Assembly: GCA_946183925.1 (NCBI GenBank)
Contig: CAMHDS010000002.1
Location: 16,481-80,480 of the forward strand
Source of the DNA: an uncultured Fibrobacter sp.
GTDB taxonomy: Bacteria; Fibrobacterota; Fibrobacteria; Fibrobacterales; Fibrobacteraceae
Length of the DNA: 64,000 nucleotides
Direction of reading: 5' to 3'
How positions within the stretch are numbered: the first letter of the stretch is position 1; every line of letters starts with the position of its first letter. This document shows positions 1 through 8,114 of this stretch, one piece after another. The position numbers were made by a program, and so were the translations under genes. The notes under the pieces were generated by a model. It was not told the DNA's origin. It ran no database searches and saw nothing but the letters and a program-made list of their open reading frames with translations.

Positions 1-307
1 GAGTCTCGAAATCCAGCAAGAGCTTGCACTGGGGGCCATGCCCCAGCCACTTGGCCAGGGCTTTGGTGTCGTCTGCCTTGAGGGCTTCGGCCTTGCGCAC
101 CACTATGGCCTGTTCCGGGCTGAACATGGACACGGAGTCGCAGGCGGTCATTACCGCTTCGGCAATGGAAGGGATGTTCGTGTCCGTGGCGTACAGGATC
201 TGCTTGGAAAGAGGGTCGTCTTTCCGATCGCCTAGGGCATCGGCAATGAATTTCTCGATGCGGATGTCCTTGGAAAACTGGTCCTTGCCAATGAGGGCTA
301 CAATCAT
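1..307 (-). CDS. holA: DNA polymerase III delta subunit-like protein, N-terminal part (runs off window start)
   Basis: Minus-strand reading from ATG at 305-307: MIVALIGKDQFSKDIRIEKFIADALGDRKDDPLSKQILYATDTNIPSIAEAVMTACDSVSMFSPEQAIVVRKAEALKADDTKALAKWL...; resembles the HolA N-terminus. No stop inside the window. Confidence 0.6.
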   Translation of the reverse strand, partial: MIVALIGKDQFSKDIRIEKFIADALGDRKDDPLSKQILYATDTNIPSIAEAVMTACDSVSMFSPEQAIVVRKAEALKADDTKALAKWLGHGPQCKLLLDFET

Positions 308-335
308 CTCTGTCCCGGCGGCGGTACTGTTCGCC

Positions 336-806
336 CTACTTGAAGTCGATGATTTCGAAGTTATTCACGCCCTTGGGGGTGGTGACTTCTACCTTGTCGC
401 CCCGCTTTTTGCCCATGAGGGCTGCACCGATGGGACTCTTGAAACTGATTTTCCCGTTGAGGGCGTCTACGCTTTCGGGGGACACCAGCTGGTACACCAC
501 GTCCCGTTTGGTCTTAAGGTTCTTGACGGTGACGGTGGCACCAAAACGGATGGTGTCGGAAGAGGCGTCAAAGGCCACCACTTCGGCACGGGCCAGCTGG
601 TCTTGCAGCTTAGGCAGTTCCACGTTGTCGATGGCGGCGAGCCGCTCCTTGGCGGCGTGGTATTCGGCGTTTTCGCTCAAATCGCCCTGTGCGCGGGCGT
701 CAACCAGTTCCTGCAGAACGCGTGGGCGTTCCACATTTTTTAAATTATTAAGGTCCTTGACGAGTTGGTCGTAGGCTTCCTGTGTAAACGGGATTTTCTT
801 TTCCAT
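336..806 (-). CDS. greA: Transcription elongation factor GreA
   Basis: ORF 156 aa; GDLSENAEYHAAKE coiled-coil motif and SPIGAALMGKKRGDKVEVTTPKG C-terminal domain. Confidence 0.95.
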   Translation of the reverse strand: MEKKIPFTQEAYDQLVKDLNNLKNVERPRVLQELVDARAQGDLSENAEYHAAKERLAAIDNVELPKLQDQLARAEVVAFDASSDTIRFGATVTVKNLKTKRDVVYQLVSPESVDALNGKISFKSPIGAALMGKKRGDKVEVTTPKGVNNFEIIDFK

Positions 807-881
807 GCTCTACAAGGTAAAAAATTTACCGGCGTTTTGGGGAACGGCAGTTCCCGAAGGGCGCCTTTTGCAGGAGTCGAT

Positions 882-2099
882 ATGTACAATCTGTTGGAAA
901 ATGGCGGTGTGTGTTCCCCCAAGGGCTTCACGGCATCTGGAATCTGCGCAGGCATCAAGGCCAGCGGCAATGCCGACATGGCACTTCTCAAGAGCGAAAA
1001 GGCCGCCCGCTGTTTTGCGGTGTTTACCACCAACAAGGTGAAGGCCGCCCCGGTGCTCTACGACAAGGCCGCCCTGGAACATGCCCATTTTGCAACGGCT
1101 GTGGTGGTGAACAGCGGAAACGCCAACGCCTGTACCGGCGAACAGGGCTACAAGGATGCCGAACGCATGGCTACCCTTACCGAAGAGGCCTTGAACCTTG
1201 CGCCCAAGAGCGTGCTGGTATGCAGCACCGGCGTGATCGGCCACCTGATGCCCATGGACAAGATTGAGGCGGGAATCCCCAAGCTGGTGGAAAAGCTCCA
1301 CGCCGACGCCTCCGAGGAATTCGGCCGCGCCATCCTCACTACCGACCTTGCCCTCAAGAGCCACGCGGTAGAAATCCATACCGAAAAGGGCGTGGTGACC
1401 ATCGGCGGCGCCTGCAAGGGCTCGGGTATGATCCACCCTAATATGGCCACCATGCTTGCCTTCATTACCACCGACATTTCGCTCCCCATCGATTTCTTTG
1501 CCGAATTCCGTGCGGACATCGCCGATTCCTTTAACGCCATCACCGTCGATGGCGACACCAGCACCAACGACACCTGCATCTTGCTGGCCAACGGCATGAG
1601 CGGTCTGCGCTACGAAGACCTGAGCCTCTCGGAGCAGGGCGAGTTCCGTGCGGCCCTGATGCTTATCATGCAGAGCCTTGCCAAAGACATCGTGCGCGAC
1701 GGCGAAGGCGCTACCAAGCTGATTGAGCTGCGCATCGAAAAAGCCGAAAGCCACGAAGAAGCTCTCCGCATGGCCCGCTTCATCGGAACATCGAACCTTG
1801 CGAAATGCGCCATGTTCGGCGAAGACCCCAACTGGGGCCGCATTCTCAGCAGTGCGGGCAGTAGCGGCTGCAACATGGTGGCCGAACACACGGACCTGTA
1901 CTTCGGCGACGTGAAGGTGCTTGAAGGCGGACGCCCGCTCCAGCTCGACGAAGCCCAGACGGCGGCACTCCATGCGGTGGTTCGCCAGCGTGAATACAAA
2001 GTAACGCTTGTGCTGAACATCGGTCAGGCATCCGCAAGCGCGTTCACCTGCGACCTGAGCTACGGCTACGTAAAGATCAACGCGGAATACACGACCTGA
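882..2099 (+). CDS. argJ: Bifunctional glutamate N-acetyltransferase/amino-acid acetyltransferase ArgJ
   Basis: GVIGHLMPMDKI, TTDLALKSHAV, GGACKGSGMIHPNMATMLAFITTD, DGDTSTNDTC motifs; start probably 882 rather than the longest ORF start 765. Confidence 0.93.
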   Translation: MYNLLENGGVCSPKGFTASGICAGIKASGNADMALLKSEKAARCFAVFTTNKVKAAPVLYDKAALEHAHFATAVVVNSGNANACTGEQGYKDAERMATLTEEALNLAPKSVLVCSTGVIGHLMPMDKIEAGIPKLVEKLHADASEEFGRAILTTDLALKSHAVEIHTEKGVVTIGGACKGSGMIHPNMATMLAFITTDISLPIDFFAEFRADIADSFNAITVDGDTSTNDTCILLANGMSGLRYEDLSLSEQGEFRAALMLIMQSLAKDIVRDGEGATKLIELRIEKAESHEEALRMARFIGTSNLAKCAMFGEDPNWGRILSSAGSSGCNMVAEHTDLYFGDVKVLEGGRPLQLDEAQTAALHAVVRQREYKVTLVLNIGQASASAFTCDLSYGYVKINAEYTT

Positions 2100-2156
2100 T
2101 TAGTTGTGAGTAATCAGTTGTGAGTTTTGAGTAACTCGTTACTCACGACTCATAAC

Positions 2157-3083
2157 TCATTTCAGGCACCTCAGGCTTGCCCCGTGTTCGGGATTGAACT
2201 TCTCGAAGGTGACGTTGTCCTTGTTGTGGTGGAATACCACCACTTCGCCTTCGGCGGTCCAGAAGTAGGCCTTTTTCCCGGCGGTATCGAACTTGCGCTC
2301 CTTCAGTGGCACGTCGCTCTTGGCGAAGTGGGCTCCTCCCGCTTTTACGCCAAAGCCCAGCTCGTCCTTGCCGTTGCCGTAGTTGTTGGAGCCTTCTGTA
2401 ACGGGGTCCCAGCCGAAACCGGCCTTCAAGGCCAGGGCGGGCTTGTTGCCTGCGGCGGCAATCAGCTTCTGCCATTCTTCTTTGGTGGGCATGTGGAATC
2501 CGTCCATGCAGGCGGTCTTCGCGCTTTCGAAATTGTAGAGGCGGCCCCAGTTGTTGCATTGCATGCAGAGGGAGCCTGCCGCCGGGGCGTAGTTCAGGTT
2601 TTCTGCGGTCCAGAGCTGGTCGCCGATGCGGACCCATTCGTAGGCGATACCGTCTCGGGGGTCCTTGTAGCTGCCGTTAGTGGCGGGGTCGCCGCTTTCA
2701 TCGAAAACTTCCCCAAATTCCACCTGCTTGTTCTTCTGGTACAGGGCCTTGGAGGCGAGCTTCCCGTTCTTGTGGTAGCGGAGCACCGTTCCTTCGATGT
2801 AACCGTCGGCATAGGGAATTTCCGATTTCAAGGTGCCGTCTTCAAAGTATTCCTTGGTAAGGCCTTCCCGCCGGTCTTCCTTGTAGGGCGTTTCCCGCTT
2901 CAGCGTGCCGTTCTCGTAGAACTCCTTTTCCAGGCCTTCGCGCTTGTCGTTTACGTAGGTGGTTTCGAACTGCACCTGGCCATTGGGGTATTTTTCCACC
3001 CGCACGTCTTCGCAACCCGCGACCAAAAAGGCGATAGAAGCCGCGAGCCCTGCGGCAAAAATTTTACGAGAGATTTTGTTCAT
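2157..3083 (-). CDS. Lipoprotein with YwqK/MORN-like repeats and a C-terminal FISUMP domain
   Basis: Lipobox FLVAGC; repeats YPNGQVQFE../YENGTLKRETPYKEDRREGLTKEYFEDGTLK; RIGDQLWTAENLNY...GFHMPTKEEW...ASLRCLK is the Fib_succ_major pattern. Confidence 0.8.
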   Translation of the reverse strand: MNKISRKIFAAGLAASIAFLVAGCEDVRVEKYPNGQVQFETTYVNDKREGLEKEFYENGTLKRETPYKEDRREGLTKEYFEDGTLKSEIPYADGYIEGTVLRYHKNGKLASKALYQKNKQVEFGEVFDESGDPATNGSYKDPRDGIAYEWVRIGDQLWTAENLNYAPAAGSLCMQCNNWGRLYNFESAKTACMDGFHMPTKEEWQKLIAAAGNKPALALKAGFGWDPVTEGSNNYGNGKDELGFGVKAGGAHFAKSDVPLKERKFDTAGKKAYFWTAEGEVVVFHHNKDNVTFEKFNPEHGASLRCLK

Positions 3084-3309
3084 GTCTTACTCCTTCGAAA
3101 AAACTTTCCTAACCATCAAAACGTCTTATTACCTGCAACCTTCACGCCTCACAACTCACGACATTGAGTTATCAGTCGTCAGTTTTCAGTCATCAGTATA
3201 TAATTTGGCGCCAAAGGCGCGACTATAAGAACTCACAACTCACAACTGACAACTCATTACTAATCTTGTGCCCCGAGCCTCGCGCCTCAAAGCATCTTGT
3301 GACCAGCGA

Positions 3310-3448
3310 CCCCTAGATCCTAGCCCCTAAATCCTAGCCCCTAGATCCTAGCCCCTAGATCCTAGCCCCTAAATCCTAGTCCCTAGATCCTAGCCCCTAG
3401 ATCCTAGCCCCTAAATCCTAGCCCCTAAATCCTAACCCCTACAACCTA
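3310..3448. repeat. Tandem array of ~14-bp unit CCCCTA(A/G)ATCCTAG, about 10 copies
   Basis: Direct reading of cccctagatcctagcccctaaatcctag...; runs up to the GH8 stop codon. Confidence 0.9.
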
Positions 3449-4558
3449 AAACACTATCTTCCCGGCGGTCCCGAGAATCCCGATAATATAGAGCATGCCG
3501 TCGTAGTAGCGCCAGAATCGGAAGGGCACCGACAGGTTCGAAAGATCCCGCACGAACCCGTGGATCAGCGGATTTTCGGAATCAAGCACCTGGGTGGCGG
3601 CGGCATTCATGGCGATTACGCCCGGAGTAGCCTCGCGCCCCTGACGTGGGAAAGGACTTCCATCGACGGAATAGTCCGCTAGGTAGGGCCGCCTGCTTTC
3701 GAAGAAGTTCAGGAGCCGCTCGCAAATCTGCTTCTCCCGCTCGTCGGCGCGGAACAGCGTGTAGTCGAGGCTCAGGTTCAGGGCCACACGCCAGGCGTCT
3801 CCGCTGAAACAGTTACTTTCGGGGAACCAGGGCATGGATTTGGGCGTGCCGTCGAATTCCGAGTAGTCGGCGCAGAGCCCCGTCTCCGGGTGTGCGGCAT
3901 GCGTCAAGTATTCCACGCTCCGCTTGGCGATTTCGTTCCACTCGTCGTCGCCGGTGGCTTCGGCGAACATGCGGTAGAACGCCACGGTATGGTAGCTGGG
4001 GTCGGTAAAGTCGTTGCCCAGCACAGGGGAGAACCGCACAATTCCCATCTTCGGGTCAATGATGGGGCCTACCAGCTCGTTCACCTGCTTGTGCCGCATC
4101 ATGTTGATGAGTTCCACCGCCGCCTGCTTGTAGTCGTCGCGACCGAACCGCTTGGCGGCAATCAACAGGGCCGCCGCGATGTATTCTTCGCCGTCGGGGG
4201 CGGACCCGGGATCCATCATGGAAAAGTCGGTGGTGGAAACCTGCCAGGAATAGAAACCCTGGTGCGGGCCGCCCGCATTGTACAGGTAGCGCTTGGTGAA
4301 GCGCCACAGTTTTTCGAAAAGTTCCGGATGGTCGGTGAGGGCGGTGACGAACATGCCGTAGCTCATGCCTTCGGAACGGATGTCGTCGTGCCCGATATCC
4401 ACGATGTAGGCCATGTCGTCGGAGGCTTCAAAGCAGATGCGCTCGTCGATAGGGTCGCCTTCGAAAAGCTTGCTGTAGGCGTTCTGCAAAAGCTGGTCTG
4501 CAAAGTTCGGGCCGTAACCCGCCTCCACGAACATGTCACGCGGCTTGAATCTTTCCAT
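3446..4558 (-). CDS. Glycoside hydrolase family 8-like (reducing-end xylose-releasing exo-oligoxylanase type)
   Basis: RSEGMSYGMFVTAL, GFYSWQ..., GSAPDGEEYIAAALLIAAKRFG, SGDAWRVALN motifs typical of GH8; no clear signal peptide. Confidence 0.8.
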   Translation of the reverse strand: MERFKPRDMFVEAGYGPNFADQLLQNAYSKLFEGDPIDERICFEASDDMAYIVDIGHDDIRSEGMSYGMFVTALTDHPELFEKLWRFTKRYLYNAGGPHQGFYSWQVSTTDFSMMDPGSAPDGEEYIAAALLIAAKRFGRDDYKQAAVELINMMRHKQVNELVGPIIDPKMGIVRFSPVLGNDFTDPSYHTVAFYRMFAEATGDDEWNEIAKRSVEYLTHAAHPETGLCADYSEFDGTPKSMPWFPESNCFSGDAWRVALNLSLDYTLFRADEREKQICERLLNFFESRRPYLADYSVDGSPFPRQGREATPGVIAMNAAATQVLDSENPLIHGFVRDLSNLSVPFRFWRYYDGMLYIIGILGTAGKIVF

Positions 4559-4680
4559 AAAAAACTCCGGTATTTACCCAGAAAGGTAATAAAAGGTGTA
4601 TTAATTCGGAGTTCGGAATTCGGAATTCGGATTTTTTTTGAGTGCTTTGAAATCGTAATTCCGAAATCCGAATTGAAAAG

Positions 4681-4747
4681 GGGGAGGCCTCCCCCTCGGC
4701 CGAGCTGTGTCTCGGCCTACCCCTTCGCCTAGGGGGCTATGCCCCCT
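4681..4747. promoter_or_regulatory. Three consecutive perfect palindromes/hairpins in divergent intergenic region
   Basis: ggggaggcctcccc (4681-4694); ggccgag-ctgtgt-ctcggcc (4698-4717); agggggc-tat-gccccct (4731-4747). Confidence 0.75.
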
Positions 4748-4888
4748 AAAACCCCTAAAAAACGCCTAAAATGGGCAGTTTAGTGATGTAAATGAAAATT
4801 TACTTGTTTTTGTTTTTTTTTTTTTACATTCAGTATCGCAAACTGGATGGTTATATGGAAATGTCTTTATAACAAAGGGGAAATATCC

Positions 4889-7231
4889 ATGCGTCTAGAG
4901 AAGTCAATTAATGGATTGTTCGTCTTTTTAAGTGCCTGTGCGTTGCTTCTCGTAGCCTGCGGAGATTCCGGCGGTGGCAAGGAAGCCTTGACACCCGAAG
5001 AGGCCGGCGTGGAGACCATCGAGGACTTGCCTAATTGCAGCAAGGCCCGCGAGGGCGATTCTGTGCTCGTGGAAGAAGATTCCCTGTCCTATGTATGCCG
5101 GGGCGGCAAGTGGACCCCTGCCGAATCTGCCGATGGTGATTCGACAGACCCCGCTCCCGCAAGTTCCTCTGCAAAGGATTCCCTGCAAGAATCCCTTGCT
5201 GGCGGCGTGCAGACCATGGACGACCTGCCCAACTGCAGCAAGAACCGCGAGGGGGATTCGGTGCTTGTGGTCGAAGATTCCCTGACCTACATCTGCCGGA
5301 GCGGCAAGTGGGAAGAAAAGAAGTACCTGATAGACTCCGTCAAGACCGAAGATGACCTGCCCGCCTGTACCAAAGGTCACGAGGGGGATTCCGCCTACGT
5401 TTCGGGCGAGTATGCGGTCTATGTGTGTAGCGGAAACGTATGGAAAAAGGAACAGTCCATCATTCAGGTCTACAAGTCCGCCGACGACATGCCCAACTGC
5501 ACAAAGAAACTGGCGAGCGTGGAGGCCTTGTCTACGGCGGATTCCGCGATATTCCTGTGCGACGGGGAACGCTGGCAGGAAATGGCCACGACTTACGCCT
5601 CTGCAGAAAAGCTTCCCAACTGCACGGAAAAACGCGAAGGCAATCAGGCGTTCCTGCTGGACACCCGCGAAAAGTTCCAGTGTGCGGGCAAGCAGTGGAA
5701 AGCCGTGGAGGAGTGGTCTGCTGAGTCCAATAATACAGTGTCCGGTAGTTCTGTGTCCAGTAGTTCATCTTCTTCCAAGAACGGTGACATTCAATCTTCC
5801 GGTTCTCAAGAACTCACCTATGAAACTTCCTGTGGGTCAGTCCACTATACGACAGCAACGGCTGGTCCTAACCATGGGTGGGGAAACTTTGGCTATGTCG
5901 TTCCGCTGAAAATTTCGGCAACCAGTACACAGGAATTACACTTGGCCTTCGCCCAGGCAGAAACCGCCATTACTGGCCCCGACGCATGGAATTACTATGG
6001 CGTTCTTATAGCCAAGCACGATGCCTCAAAGGGGGTGTGGGTTCCAGGAACGGAGGTTTTCTCCAAGGAAAAGAAGAGTGCCCGTCCAATTATTCCTCTT
6101 AGCAATGGAAGTAGCACTGCTAGTACGGTAAACACTTATGGTCTTTTTGAAAAATTTACCTTCGATACAAGGGGAACGTGGCTTGCGGAATCCTCAGGAA
6201 AAACAGTGGATGTGGTCGTCACCTTTTATGCCCCTGATATCAGGAGCGACAGTTCCGGAATGGGATGGGATTACTACTCTATTCCAATTCCAAAAACTTC
6301 GTCGCTTTATAGCAAAACAACTCCAAACCTTTATTATAGCGCTACAGGGGTAGGTTGCAACATTCCTGTAAGTACAACAAGAACATTCTCCTGTTCGCCG
6401 AGTACTACTTCTGGAGACATATACCAGGGAGACATGTTGAACTGGAGCGTTTCCGGCCTGACCCAAGCCCTGGCAGAACAGGCGTGGTTTTCTATTGAAT
6501 CCGAAGCGGGAGAAGTTATTGGAATAGATTACGTCACGACATACGGTACAACAAGCGCAACTGTGCTAGTCGCCTACCCAAATGAAGGTCAATTTGACGA
6601 GTTCCTTACATTTTCTGCCATGCCTGAGCAAAAAGTCCAGTGCAAGGCACCAGTCTCGTTCAATCATGCATCTTCGTCAGGTGTCTCGAACAATCTCTTG
6701 AACGTCCGGCCCAATAAATTGAGAGGCTGTTCTTGCGCTGCAGAAAAGGAAGGATTTGTCACCTATGGAAGTGCTGCAAGATGGACGGTAAAGGGGTGTT
6801 ATTCCCCAAATCCCATTACGGAATACGAATGGATTGGAGCACAACCCGTGAACGATACAACGGCATCCGTTGAGCTTAGCGAAGATGGCGTTATCTCTGC
6901 GACACCGTCTGTTAAAGTGCGGGACTCGTCTGGAGATTCTATGTCTGTAACATGCCCCAAAGTAACGGGAGTGTCTTATGTATTTACTGGCGGAAAGGTC
7001 TCAATCCCGGCCGGAACCCACATGCTCGGTTTCGCAATAAATAGAGGGTGGGAAGCTAACAGTTGCACCATGACCTGCGGGGGGTTGGATGCTGGAATAG
7101 TGGTTTCTATAGAAGGGTACTCATATAATGTCGGATACTTCGGCAACATTTTCTTGCCCGTGTCTTATTGTAACGAGATTTCGCAAGCGGAAATCACAAC
7201 AACAGGGGATATAAGCTGTGAAGTTTATTAG
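4889..7231 (+). CDS. Lipoprotein with five DLPNC modules and a large uncharacterised C-terminal region
   Basis: Lipobox LLVACGDSGGG; five copies of D-x-P-x-C-x19-C-x4-W; Ser-rich linker (SGSSVSSSSSSSK), then ~480 aa with no family I recognise. Confidence 0.85.
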   Translation: MRLEKSINGLFVFLSACALLLVACGDSGGGKEALTPEEAGVETIEDLPNCSKAREGDSVLVEEDSLSYVCRGGKWTPAESADGDSTDPAPASSSAKDSLQESLAGGVQTMDDLPNCSKNREGDSVLVVEDSLTYICRSGKWEEKKYLIDSVKTEDDLPACTKGHEGDSAYVSGEYAVYVCSGNVWKKEQSIIQVYKSADDMPNCTKKLASVEALSTADSAIFLCDGERWQEMATTYASAEKLPNCTEKREGNQAFLLDTREKFQCAGKQWKAVEEWSAESNNTVSGSSVSSSSSSSKNGDIQSSGSQELTYETSCGSVHYTTATAGPNHGWGNFGYVVPLKISATSTQELHLAFAQAETAITGPDAWNYYGVLIAKHDASKGVWVPGTEVFSKEKKSARPIIPLSNGSSTASTVNTYGLFEKFTFDTRGTWLAESSGKTVDVVVTFYAPDIRSDSSGMGWDYYSIPIPKTSSLYSKTTPNLYYSATGVGCNIPVSTTRTFSCSPSTTSGDIYQGDMLNWSVSGLTQALAEQAWFSIESEAGEVIGIDYVTTYGTTSATVLVAYPNEGQFDEFLTFSAMPEQKVQCKAPVSFNHASSSGVSNNLLNVRPNKLRGCSCAAEKEGFVTYGSAARWTVKGCYSPNPITEYEWIGAQPVNDTTASVELSEDGVISATPSVKVRDSSGDSMSVTCPKVTGVSYVFTGGKVSIPAGTHMLGFAINRGWEANSCTMTCGGLDAGIVVSIEGYSYNVGYFGNIFLPVSYCNEISQAEITTTGDISCEVY
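5180..5720 (+). repeat. ~540-bp near-identical segment, copy 1 (see 10532-11072)
   Basis: Sequence matches at +5352 with about one mismatch seen by eye (gtgtgcggg vs gtgtgcagg). Confidence 0.9.
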
Positions 7232-7255
7232 CGACTTACACGGAGGATTCGAATA

Positions 7256-8074
7256 ATGTCAAAGGTTTTTGTCAAGAATGTTTTATTGCCTGCGGGTATT
7301 ATCGCCCTGTTTTTTGCGGCCTGCAGCGATTCCGGCGACGGGGGCACCCAGCCGGTTTCTGTTTCGAGCGCCGAAACCATCGAGGACCTGCCCAACTGCA
7401 GCAAGAACCGCGAAGGGGATTCTGTGCTTGTTGCCGAGGACTCCTTGACCTACATCTGTCAGGAGGGTAGGTGGAGAAGCGAAAAAAATCAGGACGGTTC
7501 TGTGGATGAAGATTCTGAAACCCCAGCCGATGGCAATTCGTCCCAGTCGTCCCCAATAAACAGCGTGGAATCGTTGGATGACCTTCCCAACTGCAGCAAG
7601 AACCGTGAAGGGGATTCCGTGCTTGTGGCCGAAGATTCCATAATCTACATCTGTCGGAGCGGCAAGTGGGAAGAAAAGAAATACCTGATTGATTCTGTGG
7701 ACACCGAAGACGACTTGCCCGCCTGTACAATGGGACACGAGGGAGATTCCGCCTACGTCTCGGGCGAGTATGCGGTTTACGTGTGCATTGAAAACATGTG
7801 GAAAAAGGACCAGTCCATCGTGCAGGTTTACAAGTCTGCCGATGACATGCCCAACTGCACGCAGAAACTTTTGAGCGTAGAGGCCATATCTACGGCCGAT
7901 ACCCTGCTGTATCGCTGCGACGGGGAACGTTGGCAGGAAATGGCCAAAACCTACACCTCTTTAGACGATCTTCCCAACTGTACCGACAACCGCGAAGGAA
8001 ACCAGGCGTTCATACTGGATACCCGCGAGAGGTTCCGTTGCAGCTACAAACAGTGGGTGTCAATAGAGCTTTAG
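7256..8074 (+). CDS. Lipoprotein made only of five DLPNC modules
   Basis: Lipobox FFAACSDSGDG; five D-x-P-x-C-x19-C-x4-W modules; ends right after module 5. Confidence 0.85.
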   Translation: MSKVFVKNVLLPAGIIALFFAACSDSGDGGTQPVSVSSAETIEDLPNCSKNREGDSVLVAEDSLTYICQEGRWRSEKNQDGSVDEDSETPADGNSSQSSPINSVESLDDLPNCSKNREGDSVLVAEDSIIYICRSGKWEEKKYLIDSVDTEDDLPACTMGHEGDSAYVSGEYAVYVCIENMWKKDQSIVQVYKSADDMPNCTQKLLSVEAISTADTLLYRCDGERWQEMAKTYTSLDDLPNCTDNREGNQAFILDTRERFRCSYKQWVSIEL

Positions 8075-8114
8075 ACGGGTCCAGTCGCCAAGTGTTGCAA
8101 AAACAGGGGTTAAT

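Noticed and set aside
2127-3167. 346-aa plus-strand ORF
   Set aside because: Antisense to the FISUMP/MORN lipoprotein, which has a lipobox and clear domains.
3310-3448. Possible CRISPR array
   Set aside because: Contiguous 14-bp tandem repeat with no spacers and no cas genes nearby.
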